Origin: Serripes groenlandicus
Lineage: Eukaryota > Mollusca > Bivalvia > Cardiida > Cardiidae
DNA length: 64,000 nucleotides
Direction: 5' to 3'
Assembly (NCBI GenBank): GCA_031761405.1
Contig: JASEVX010000338.1
Coordinates: forward strand, 113,666-177,665
Shown: positions 1 to 11,900 of the stretch, piece by piece
How the letters are laid out: each line of letters begins with the position of its first letter
Numbering within the stretch: position 1 is the first letter of the stretch
Program-made: the position numbers and the translations under genes
The notes under the pieces: model-generated
Seen by the model: the letters and a program-made list of their open reading frames with translations, nothing else
Told to the model about the DNA's origin: nothing
Database searches by the model: none

Positions 1-897
1 AGCTACCCTCAACTAGTTTAGCCCGCGAGCTACCGCGGTTTACCTGGGTGTGGCCGATGCCGTGCACTAGCATCTTCTTGGGACCATAGATGAGAGTTGG
101 GCCAGTGATGAGGACCAGTGCCAGTAGTCCATCCCATGGATGTGGCTGACTGCTGAAACAAAGGTACTACCTCTAACACTACACCCCTACACGCCATAGT
201 CATGCAAACGTATGAAAATCCTAAACAAATGTGCAAAGTGAGAAAAACATGTGTCGGCGTGCTTTATAAACAGGAAAATCAACTTCAGCAGACTTGAAAA
301 CATAGGAATTAACACTTAAATCATGCAAATCGGGCAACTACAAATACTTTTTAGCAAAATGTGAACTACGGGCGGCTAATTTGGCGGCCATCTTGAAATT
401 TTTCAATTAGCCAATCGGGCAGATTTGATTAGTATCATCTGGAGAACAAGTGTGCAAAGTTTGTTGCTTGTATCATCATTTGCACGATTCCTCTGGAAAA
501 AAAGATGTTATCTGCCCCCACTAGTTGTGCAGAGGTATACCATGGAGAGGATCGTTAGATGATCTGCTTGAAATATGTGTTCTCATTGGCTTTAGGCCGA
601 TACATATATTGAACAGCACCGGAACAAAATTTAGGATGCCACATCTTTAAAATAATATTGTGCTAAACCCAGATACAGAAGCTGTACAAACTATAGTCAC
701 ATGATCAACAGTTTTAGCTTAGAAACAGTTTATATTTTAGATATACATGGATAAACATTATTAAATGATTTCATCACAAATCAAGACATCTCTTTGAACA
801 TGAAAATAACATTCAGTGAGGTAAAATTACTGTTTAAAGGAGAATTCGATGTGATTTTATCCCGATATTGACACATTACATACAGTCTGCTGCAAGT
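1..897. other. No recognisable feature
   Basis: AT-rich sequence with no exon-like reading frame, no tandem repeat and no clear similarity to the repeat families elsewhere in the window. Confidence 0.5.
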
Positions 898-1130
898 CTA
901 ATAGGGGAATCATTTGTATTCGTAAATAAGACAAAAAAACAAAAATGCGAGTCAAATAAATAAAAAACTGCAAATACTTAAAACATCGGAATATTTATTT
1001 CATTTTAGATGTGTCATAACTTTTAAACAAACGCAATTGTAATATGTTCAAGACATTTAAACTCGTCCTCCCATGTCATTTCCGAAAAGTTTTTAAAAAT
1101 ATAAGTCGCGGGCTCCTGCCCAGCGACTAA
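898..1130 (+). repeat. Interspersed repeat, copy 1
   Basis: Closely matches 62301-62555 in the same orientation, with shared blocks such as 'atatttatttcattttag' and 'gcgagtcaaa'. It ends in the hairpin-like 'gtcgcgggctcctgcc..gcgac'. Family not recognised; the conserved hairpin end suggests a mobile element. Confidence 0.7.
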
Positions 1131-1417
1131 CAAAGTTTAATTGGTAAATAAAATTGGTAAAAAATGTGTATATTATGATTGGTAAAAATTATATACCTAT
1201 ATGTTAATATGTCCAATATATGGTTAACACATAACACGTTTTGAATTTTGTATATATATATATATATAGTATGTTGTATTATGGGCCTGAGGCCTAATTA
1301 CTGAAATTGTATTGTATACATATTTGTAAAAGTGTATAGACAAATCACAACGGTAGCATTTACCTACTTACTTACTAAGTGGGGAACATGCCATTGGAAA
1401 ACTAGTCAAGACCTGGG

Positions 1418-3835
1418 TTAACCCTTTCCCACATACAGACACTTTCTGAAGCCTCTGCAGTCAATACATGGGTTAACCCTTTCCCATATACATGTACAGA
1501 CACTTTCTGAAGCCTCCGCAGTCAATACATGGGTTAACCCTTTCCCACATACAGACACTTTCTGAAGCCTCCGCAGTCAATACATGGGTTAACCCTTTCC
1601 CACATACATACACTTTCTGAAGCCTCCGCAGTCAATACATGGATTAACCCTTTCCCACATACAGACACTGTCTGAAGCCTACGCAGTCAATACATGGGTT
1701 AACCCTTTCCTACATACATACACTTTCTGAAGCCCCCGCAGTCAATACATGGGTTAACCCTTTCCCACATACAGACACTGTCTGAAGCCTCCGCAGTCAA
1801 TACATGGGTTAACCCTTTCCCATATACATGTACAGACACTTTCTGAAGCCTCCGCAGTCAATACATGGGTTAACCCTTTCCCATATACATGTACAGACAC
1901 TTTCTGAAGCCTCCGCAGTCAATACATGGGTTAACCCTTTCCCACATACAGACACTTTCTGAAGCCTCCGCAGTCAATACATGGGTTAACCCTTTCCCAC
2001 ATACAGACACTGTCTGAAGCCTACGCAGTCAATACATGGGTTAACCCTTTCCTACATACATACACTTTCTGAAGCCCCCGCAGTCAATACATGGGTTAAC
2101 CCTTTCCCACATACAGACACTGTCTGAAGCCTCCGCAGTCAATACATGGGTTAACCCTTTCCCATATACATGTACAGACACTTTCTGAAGCCTCCGCAGT
2201 CAATACATGGGTTAACCCTTTCCCATATACATGTACAGACACTTTCTGAAGCCTCCGCAGTCAATACATGGGTTAACCCTTTCCCACATACAGACACTTT
2301 CTGAAGCCTCCGCAGTCAATACATGGATTAACCCTTTCCCATATACATGTACAGACACTGTCTGAAGCCTCCGCAGTCAATACATGGGTTAACCCTTTCC
2401 CATATACATGTACAGACACTTTCTGAAGCCTCCGCAGTCAATACATGGGTTAACCCTTTCCCACATACAGACACTGTCTGAAGCCTACGCAGTCAATACA
2501 TGGATTAACCCTTTCCCATATACATGTACAGACACTTTCTGAAATCTCCGCAGTCAAGACCTGGATTAACCCATTCCCACATACAGACACTTTCTGAAGC
2601 CTCTGCAGTCAATACATGGGTTAACCCTTTCCCACATACATGTACAGACACTTTCTGAAATCTCCGCAGTCAAGACCTGGATTAACCCATTCCCACATAC
2701 AGACACTGTCTGAAGCCTCCGCAGTCAATACATGGATTAACCCATTCCCACATACAGACACTGTCTGAAGCCTCCGCAGTCAATACATGGATTAACCCTT
2801 TCCCATATACATGTACAGACACTGTCTGAAGCCTCCGCAGTCAATACATGGATTAACCCTTTCCCACATACATGTACAGACACTTTCTGAAATCTCCGCA
2901 GTCAAGACCTGGGTTAACCCTTTCCCACATACAGACACTTTCTGAAATCTCCGCAGTCAAGACCTGGATTAACCCATTCCCACATACAGACACTGTCTGA
3001 AGCCTCCGCAGTCAATACATGGATTAACCCATTCCCACATACAGACACTGTCTGAAGCCTCCGCAGTCAATACATGGATTAACCCTTTCCCATATACATG
3101 TACAGACACTGTCTGAAGCCTCCGCAGTCAATACATGGATTAACCCTTTCCCACATACATGTACAGACACTTTCTGAAATCTCCGCAGTCAAGACCTGGG
3201 TTAACCCTTTCCCACATACAGACACTTTCTGAAGCCTCTGCAGTCAATACATGGGTTAACCCTTTCCCACATACATGTACAGACACTTTCTGAAATCTCC
3301 GCAGTCAAGACCTGGATTAACCCATTCCCACATACAGACACTGTCTGAAGCCTCCGCAGTCAATACATGGATTAACCCTTTCCCATATACATGTACAGAC
3401 ACTGTCTGAAGCCTCCGCAGTCAATACATGGATTAACCCTTTCCCATATACATGTACAGACACTGTCTGAAGCCTCCGCAGTCAATACATGGATTAACCC
3501 TTTTCCATATACATGTACAGACACTGTCTGAAGCCTCCGCAGTCAATACATGGGTTAACCCTTTCCCACATACAGACACTGTCTGGAGCCTCCGCAGTCA
3601 ATACATGGGTTAACCCTTTCCCACATAAAGACACTGTCTGAAGCCTACGCAGTCAATACATGGATTAACCCTTTCCCATATACATGTACAGACACTTTCT
3701 GAAACCTCCGCAGTCAAGACCTGGATTAACCCATTCCCACATACAGACACTTTCTGAAGCCTTCGCAGTCAAGACAAGGATTAACACTTTTCCACATACA
3801 TACACTTTCTGAAGCCTTCGCAGTCAAGACCTGGA
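1418..3835. repeat. Minisatellite of about 45 units grown from the left end of the TTAA MITE
   Basis: The unit is about 50 or 56 bp: 'ttaaccctttcccacatac', an optional 'atgtac', 'agacactttctgaagcctcc', 'gcagtcaatacatggg'. The first about 45 bases are the left terminus of the MITE, up to its GCAG(CAGAC) motif. The array runs straight into a complete MITE copy at 3836. Unit variants (gcctcc/aatctc, tac/gac) are arranged in larger blocks, showing segmental duplication. Confidence 0.95.
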
Positions 3836-4039
3836 TTAACCCTTTCCCACATACAGACACTTTTTGAAGCCTCCGCAGCAGATTACTTTTGAAAACGTTT
3901 TGGCAAATTGAGAAATTTTTCATAATGTTTTCAACTGTATTCTAAAGCAAACCTTTAATAAAAACAGATTTCAATATTTTCAATACAGACGATTTCAAAG
4001 TGGTCTACTGCAGATTTGTTGTTTGTAGGAAAGGGTTAA
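3836..4039. mobile_element. TTAA-flanked MITE (piggyBac-like)
   Basis: Starts TTAACCCTTTCCCACATACA and ends TTTGTAGGAAAGGGTTAA, with the internal 'gaaaacgttttggcaaattg' half of the central palindrome. This is the complete copy from whose ends the flanking arrays were built. Confidence 0.8.
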
Positions 4040-4121
4040 TGTGGTCTACTACAGGTTTGTTGTATGTGGGAAAGGGTTAATGTGGTCTGCTGCAGGTTTG
4101 TTGTATGTGGGAAAGGGTTAA
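4036..4121. repeat. MITE right-end tandem copies
   Basis: Two extra copies of a 41-bp unit 'gtggtctgctgcaggtttgt' + 'tgtatgtgggaaagggttaa' follow the MITE. The right terminus has therefore been amplified as well as the left. Confidence 0.85.
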
Positions 4122-4775
4122 CCTGTGCTGCAGCACAATCTGATCCGCGTCTTTCTGTTTGCCATCTTACTTATAAAAGTTGCATATTCATCAACAATTC
4201 TAAGAACATTCTAATTCTTAATTTGAAGAATACTCTACATGTTAATGAAACATATTTTCTGATTGACTTTACCATAATGGTGTAGCACTTCTGAAAGAGT
4301 GATTTTTTTTGTGAATTTAGAATTTAGAATAAGACAATCTAGATGAAAACATCGTGGCAAAAGGATAGATTGCTCTTAATGAACAATTTCTCCTTTTGTT
4401 TCAATCTTTTCAATAAATCATCTTTTATTTACAGAGATTTACAGAGATTTCCCATAATGTTGACTAGATGTTTTCAAAGTTATCTGCTGAAAATGTGTTG
4501 TATGTGAGAAACACATTCCCACATACAGCAAAACTACTAATTTTGATATAGAGTAGAAAACATTAATGTCAAATGAAAAAATTGCTCATTATCAGCAATT
4601 TATCCATTTGCCACAATGTTTTCAAAAGTCAGCTGCTGCATAGGCGTCAGAAAGCGTCTGTATGTTGGAAAGGGTTAACTGTTAGCCTATTCCTTAATAC
4701 CGATGACTTTGACGACTGTAGCATTACTTCAGAAAAAAAATCCATTGTTTTAAATTGTTGCCTGATGTCAATTGT

Positions 4776-4980
4776 TTAACCATTTCCCTCATATAGACGC
4801 TTTCTGACGGCTCTGCAGCAGACAGCTTTTTCAAAACATAGTGACAAAAGAAGAAAATGCTCAAAACGAACAATTTCTCCTTTTGCCACAATGTTATCAA
4901 TTCAGTTATAGAGATTTTCTATGTTCTGACAAAATATTTTCAAAGTCGTCTGCTGCAGAATTGTGATGTCCGTTGTTTAA
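4776..4980. mobile_element. TTAA MITE copy
   Basis: TTAACCATTTCCCTCATATA at the left, central 'gaagaaaatgctcaaaacg' / 'caatttctccttttgccaca', and a degenerate right end 'tctgctgcagaattgtgatg' finishing in TTAA. Confidence 0.75.
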
Positions 4981-5223
4981 CCCTTTCTCATATGCAACAA
5001 ATCAGCACGAGATGCTTTAGATTAAATGAAGCTAGTCAAACTGACTTTCTAAATCATCGGAAAGAATAAATTGCTGAGCTGGCTGGCATTATAACCATAA
5101 TTACAAACATAATTAACGTGGCTCGACTAAGCTCTACATAAGGGGCATACGCGCAAAATTACCTTAGCTGTCGATGAATGATAATAATGCTCATTTCATA
5201 TTCTAAAATCTTTATTTGAACTC

Positions 5224-5296
5224 CAAACCCTATGTTGCGGGTACCCAAAATTATCCTCACATTTGAGTACCCACAACATTGGGTTTTATGAGGTAA
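5224..5296. repeat. Imperfect inverted repeat (hairpin)
   Basis: 'aaaccctatgttgcgggtac' at the left pairs imperfectly with 'gtacccacaacattgggttt' at the right, separated by about 20 nt. Origin unknown; could be a tiny palindromic element. Confidence 0.6.
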
Positions 5297-5437
5297 AAAG
5301 GGAGATATTGGTTCTTACTCCTACTCATCTCCATCTCTGACGTCAGGTAAACCCCGTCCCGACATACAACAAATCTGTCCCACACCACTTCAAAAACATT
5401 TAAATTGAAACAAATTATTGAATAAAAGTTAAAAACA

Positions 5438-5557
5438 TTTATTGAGTGAAAGCTGAAGATTTTTTTTTTAATAAAACTGAAAACTTCGCCACACTGTTTT
5501 CAAAAGTTATCTGGTATGGAGGCATCAAATGGCGTCTGTATGTGGGAAAGGTTTATT
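5438..5557 (-). promoter_or_regulatory. Possible 3' UTR with AATAAA signals
   Basis: On the minus strand, AATAAA occurs at 5557-5552 (13 nt past the stop) and 5443-5438 (about 127 nt past it). The second is the better placed polyadenylation signal. The sequence in this UTR is MITE-derived (AAACCTTTCCCACATACAGA next to the stop), so the gene may use a transposon-supplied signal. AT-rich DNA makes chance hits common. Confidence 0.3.
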
Positions 5558-5569
5558 GTTTCTGACTTT

Positions 5570-5990
5570 CTACTGATATTTGATGACATATTCAGGGTAG
5601 TACTGGTTGCAGTCAAACAGACAAAAGATCCGTGGTTTGTCTGACTCATCCACACAGCAGTCATACAGCCGAGATTTTGAATCTTTTGGATCCAACTGCG
5701 GTGGTCTTTTATAGCTTGGATCGCCGACTGTCCATTTTCCGGCCAAAACTCGGCATTGGAACATGTATTTGTAGCCATCGGAGTCTGCCTGAGCGTATCC
5801 ATCTGAGTACTTGGCCTCCTTGGCAAAGTATGTTCCCTGCCCAAATAAGGAGCCCACGCGTTCCCCAGCGAGTCGGTGATCGAGGTTGTTTTCACAGATT
5901 ATGTCGAGAAAATCTGGCAATGTACCATGATAAAGGTCCAGTTCGTTGGCACATCCTTGTCCATAGGCAGTCTCAAACTGTCTCCTTTTT
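5570..5990 (-). CDS. MIB-PARP exon 20: C half of the PARP catalytic domain and stop (aa 862-1001)
   Basis: Encodes ELDLYHGT with catalytic H883, then GSLFGQGTYFAKEAKYSDGY with Y916, S924 and Y927. Y916 corresponds to PARP1 Y896; S924 and Y927 keep the spacing of the nicotinamide-contact residues S904 and Y907. The domain ends KPRIFCLFDCNQYYPEYVIK. The position of PARP1 E988 is I983, so the triad is H-Y-I, as in mono-ADP-ribosyltransferases, and not H-Y-E as in PARP1 or tankyrases. The stop TAG is at 5572-5570. Acceptor ATTTCAG. Confidence 0.96.
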
Positions 5991-8900
5991 CTGAAATATT
6001 ATGGTTTATTGCAAAGAAATGTTTTGAGAACAGAAAAGATTGATAGAGGATACTTTTAACTTATGTTCTTGTTTAACCGTTTTCTCATATACAAACATTT
6101 TGACCCCTCTGCAGCTGAAGACCATTGAAATCATGGTGACAAAAGGAGAAATTGCTCATAATGTTTTCAACAATAACTGTACCATCATTTAAAGAGATAC
6201 TTTGAACCATTGCCTCAATGTTTTGTAGTCATATGATGCAGATTAAAGAGTTGATTACAGATAGAAATGTCCACATATCATAAAATAAATAAAACTAGAG
6301 GGCCATGATGGCCCAGGATCGCTTGCCTGAATTATTCCATGTGATTACATGTTCAAACCTACCACAATAACTTTTTTTTACCAACCAATGTGCCTTGCAG
6401 AAATCTTGTAGAGGGTCACCCAAGGAACATTTCTACAAAATCATTTGGAAATTGGCCAGATACTTTCAGAGAAGAAGATTTCTATAGTTTTCAATATAAC
6501 CATACAAGACAAAACACCCTACCCCAGGTGACCACATTCTCCCACAGATCAATATGGCTTGAAAAAATCAGTTAAATGGTCTCCCAAGGAAAGTTTCTAC
6601 AAAATTATTTGGAAAATGGACAGACATTTTGAAGACGAAAAGTGTTCAATATAGCAATTCTAGAATGGAGCACATGTGTTACCTGCACCTGCTCAATGAA
6701 AGTGTGACGAAAAGTGTGACGGACAGACAGACGGAGACGCCAGACAAAAAAAAAGTAATCCCTAAGTGCCTACCATGCTACGCAGGGTGACGCAATAACG
6801 CAAAATGGCGGCCATGTTTTTCAACCAATCAACATGGCTTGAAGAAATCTGATAGAGTCACCCAAGGAATATTTCCACAGATTTTTTTAAAAAAGAACCA
6901 ACAAGTTTTGGAGGAGAAAAATGTTTAAGTTTTTTTCTTTTGGTTGCCATGGAAACTAGAAATATACATGGATCAAAAAGATTTGAAGGAAATGTGGTGA
7001 GGACATTATGAGGACTCTTTCTGTGAAATTTCATCCACATTGACCCAGTGGTTACAGAGGAGAAGATGTTGATGCACGGACGACGCATGACACGTGTCGG
7101 ACAAAGGGCGATCACAATAACTCACATTGAGCACTTTATGCTGAGTTAAATGAGCTCATATACTTACAGATAATAATGCTCCCACATGAATTTATTCTGA
7201 ATCCTTTCTATTTTGAAGATTCTTGCCTGTGGCATAGTTCGACAGAAGTTATTCCTGACCCCTAGGAATTCCTTGTTCAGTAGACCGTTTGTGGTGTCCA
7301 AATTGACCTTTATTAGTGTGTCCCCTTTTCCCATGCTGTCCCAGTGTGTAGGGAGCATGACCCCTTTCTGTGAAGTTGCAAAGTTTCTCTTGGACGCTTG
7401 CATGGCCAGTCTGAATAATTAATTTAATTCTTATTATAAAAGGTGCTGAACCACAGAAAACAGATATTATAGTCAAAGTTTTAAAACTGTTTTGAAATAT
7501 GAGAAACAAAATACCGGAATGCAATTAAGAGTAATAATTTCACTTTCCAGTACCAGAAATATCTAAATATTGATCGTTTATGCTTAATGTTCACTTGGTA
7601 GACATAGCCAGTAAGGCGGCAAGTTTTGTACATTTTCATGACTTTCAATTGACAGTTTTTCAACATTTACTGCCAAAAAAGGTTTAAATTCTTTACTACT
7701 TACTGTGTTGTCTATATTAGCAATATTTGCAGAAGTTTCAACATTACAACAATTTGATCTCCATCTGGAGTTCAGCACATTTAAGATCAAATATAAAAGA
7801 GCTATAGCTCCTCCAAGAATTTCGAGTCTAAATTTGCTCAAAATGTTTTGTTTCTTACCCTATACCTCATTTAGAAGCTTTCTGAAGTCTATACTTTAGA
7901 CGACTTTTGAAAACATTGTGGTGAGAGGAGAAAGGGCTAATAATGAGCAATTTCTTGTTTTGCCACAATGTTCTCAACTGATTTTAATGATTATTAAACT
8001 GTCATTTTTGGAGATTTTCGTGTTTTGCCATTTGGTGTTCTAAGTCATCTGCTTAAGATGTGTTGCATGTGGGAAAGGGGATATAACTCTGAAAAGAATT
8101 TCGAATCTCATAAAGCTGACAATACATCTTGTTTCTTCAGCTTCCAGTAAAGCTTCATTCAATTTGAGACTCCAATTGTTTGTAGATACACCTGCATTGT
8201 CTACAAAAAAAAAGAGTCTGGTAGTTTGTTCGTTTTCAAAGTTTTTACTCTATACAAATAAGGAAAACAAGCAACAAGAAGATTTTTAAAGATTTTACAA
8301 TGCACATATAAGGAAAACAAGCCTCACCCCTGGCGGCCATGTTTCTTCAATGGATCGGATTAATTTGAACAATCTTGGTAGAAGGTCCCCCAAGGAATAT
8401 TTGTGCCAGATTATCTTCAAGAAGATTTCTAAAGATTTTACAATGGACATATAAGGAAAACAAGCGGCAATTTTTTCAACGACTCGGAAAAATTTGAACA
8501 ATCTTGATAGAGGGTGCCCCAAGGAACATTTGTGCAAAATTCTTTTCAAATCAAGCCAGTACTTTTGGACAAGAAGATTTTTAAAGTTTTGGCAATTTTC
8601 CCCTTTTCTGATTCCGCAGAAACCAACGTTCTACTTGGATTTTAATTCTTTGAACAAGTATAAAAGAGGACCACATAAGGAACATTCCTGTGAAGTTATT
8701 TTGAAATCAGTCCACTGGTTTAGTAGGAGAAGTCATTTGTAGGAAATTGTTAACAGACGGATGTACAGACGGCGCAGGACGACGACTACGACGCCGGATG
8801 ATCACAAAAGCTCACCTCGCACTTCGTGCTCAAGTGAGCTAAAAAGCCAGTAACACAAACAACTGACCTTTTCATGAATTCTCTAGTAGTTGTGTCTGTG

Positions 8901-11900
8901 CACAAGTCCAAGGGTGTTTTGCCATCTTTGTTTTTGATGTCGACATCTGCACGTGCCTCGAGCAGCAAGCATGAGATTTGTATCCCAGTATCGTCGTTCT
9001 TGATGGCTACACCAAGTAACTTTGCTAGCTGGAATTAAGATTTTCTTTAATAAAACATTTTGCATCTGCATACACTTTCTAACCCCTCTGCAGCACACAA
9101 CATTTTAAAACATAATGAGCAATAGAACAATATATCTCTATTTACCACAAAACTGTAATTAATAATTAAGCTCATTTATGGAGATCTTCCATAATTAAGC
9201 CTAGCTATCGTCTTCTGCTGATTTGTTGTATGTGGGACGGGGAAGAGCTAAATGACAATTATTCTTAACCCTTTTCCTTATAACACAAATCTGCAGCAGA
9301 AAACTTAGAAAATATTTAGTCAAAAATATAGCTTCAATAAATGAAAGAAAAATTATTAAATAAAGTTAAAAGCACTGTGGCATAAACATAAATTGATTGC
9401 TTTCAATTTCTCAATTTTGTCACATTGTTTTCAAAAGTCGACTATTGCAGTGGAAGCAGAGAGCGTCTGTAAGTGGGAAAGTGGGTAAAAATGATTTTCT
9501 TGTTTTGAAAAATGGGCTGCATCATGGGATAAACATATATACAGTATCATATCCAACCTGCATTTTAACACATTTGAAAATATCAGGGCAAAATGATAGG
9601 TATACTTCTTTTGCCACATTGTTATTAAATCTATTCAAAAATTATATCTTTATTTATAGTGTTTTCCTCATGTTTGTTTGAATGAATGTAAAGTAACTAG
9701 ATATCAATATTACTGATTAAAATGTCGTTTAAACTAACTTGTTGCTAGCTTTATAATCTTTACAACTATGCTCCCCAAAGTGAAATAGTCAATTATGCGC
9801 GGCGAGGGTTAACAAATTCAACTGACCGACATTACAATCATGTGACATCTTTAATCATCGTATTGAAAACAAATCAAGTCATTATAATTTATTAACTTTT
9901 AAAAACATCTTCTTAGTTTCATTTTACATGTTGAGAGAGAGTTAGGTGGAGTTATATTTGGACCGATTTATGTTTGAAATCGGGGAGCCAATTGATGGAG
10001 ACCTTTCAAACTGCCACACTACAATAGACGCTACCTCAGTGGTACCGTCCAAAAAGTAGATAGCTCCAAACATAGCAGGCCATAGTTAAAGTTTCTTGTA
10101 TTATTTGATTCTACTGACGCAATGTACATGTATCAGTATCGCAACTCAAAGGTAAAGATGGACAGACAATGAAGAAGCTATCCCTTACCAGCAGGTGACA
10201 GAAAAAGGGCACATACCTGATCTGGCAATGCACGACTTATCTGTGCAACATGTAGAGGAGTGTTTCCTTGATTATCTTGTAAGTTGACATCACATTCTGA
10301 AAAACAATATTATGAACCAGCATTATACAAATAAACTTTAAATAAAAATTATCAAATTAATCACATTGCTTACATTGTTCAGTAATTTTACTTTCATTTA
10401 CAGAGATTTTCCAGCTTTTTGCATTAATATTTTCAGAGTTGTCTGCTGCATATTTGTTTTATGTGGGAGAGGGTTTACAATAAGATTATATATTTTGTTT
10501 CATATTATTTATTTAACCCTCTTCTTCTGAAAATCACAATTTGAAGCATCTGCAGCAGATAATTTTTGAAAACATAGTGACAAATGGAGAAATTGTATCC
10601 AAAAACAACCCTATTACATAATTGCATATCATTATTCCTTATAGAGTTTTTAATATTTGTATCATGATCTTTTACAAGTCATCTGCTGCAGATGTGTTTA
10701 TGGGGGGGGCAAAGATTACATTAAACCCTTTTACCTTAACCCTTTCCCTCATACGACAATTCTGCAGCAGACGACTTTGAACATATTTTGTCAAAAAATA
10801 TAAAATCTCTATAATTGAAAGGATGACTAAAAGTGGAAAACATTGTGGCAAAAGGAGAAATTGCTTGTTTTGAGCAATTAACCCTTCCCCTCATACGACA
10901 ATTCTGCAGCAGACGACATTGAACATATTTTGTCAATAAATTGAAAATCTCTATAATTCAACTGATAACCTGTGACTTAAAGTGGAAAACATTGTGGCAA
11001 AAGAAGAAATTGCTGGTTTCTTTTGTCACTGCAGAGGCGTCAGAAAGCGTCAGAAATCGTCAAAATGAGGAAAAGGGTTAAATAGACATCAATCAGTAAA
11101 GAGCCTGATCTGAATTAAAGTTCTGTTATTTAACAGTGAAACAGGAATGTTAACCCCTTTTCACACTTACAGCAAATCTAAACCAGATGACGTTGAAAAC
11201 ATCTTGGAACAAATATTGCAAATCTCTTTTGTCCCACATACGATGAATCTACAGCAGAACAATTGAAATAACAGGGCAATGATGGCCCTGGATTGCTATC
11301 CTGATTTAATATAACTTGTTAAATGGTCACCCAAGGAGCACTTCAGCCAGGTTATTTCAAAATCAAACCACTACTTTTGATAATTTTTTTTTAAAGGTTT
11401 CACCATATATTCATACAAGGAAATCAAGCCCCATCCTCTAGCAGCCATGTTTTTCAACGGATCATAATACTTTGAACAATCTTGGAAGAGAGTCACCCAA
11501 GAAACATATTTTCCAGTACTTTTGGACAAAAAGTCTTTTAATTTTTCACCATTCATACATAAAAGGAAAACAATTAAGTGGCGGATCGGAATAATTTGAA
11601 CAATTTTGAAAGAGGGTCACCCAAGGGACATCTGTGCCTTGCGGCCATGTTTTTCAACAGATTGGACAGTATTGGATTCAAAGTACAATGGGTCAATTTT
11701 CTTTTTAATCTGGACAGTAGTTTTTGACAAGAAGATTTTTATTTCATGAGTTCAGCATGGAATTCAATTATATGAACAACTTTAAAAGGAGATAATCCAA
11801 GGAACATTCCTTCAAAGTTTCAAAATTGGCCAAGATGCTGTTTGAAGAGAATAATGAGGGCCGACGGACAAAGACCGGTCACAATAGCTCACTCTGAGCC

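Noticed and set aside
5500..5994. Overlapping plus-strand and alternative minus-strand frames over the PARP exon
   Set aside because: Shadows of the real PARP frame, which alone carries the H-Y-I motifs and correct phase.
8090..8200. Possible exon (DNAGVSTNNWSLKLNEALLE frame)
   Set aside because: The open frame requires entry in phase 1, but the upstream exon leaves phase 2; in the correct phase it hits TGA. No convincing donor. The ankyrin and PARP exons already join in frame without it.
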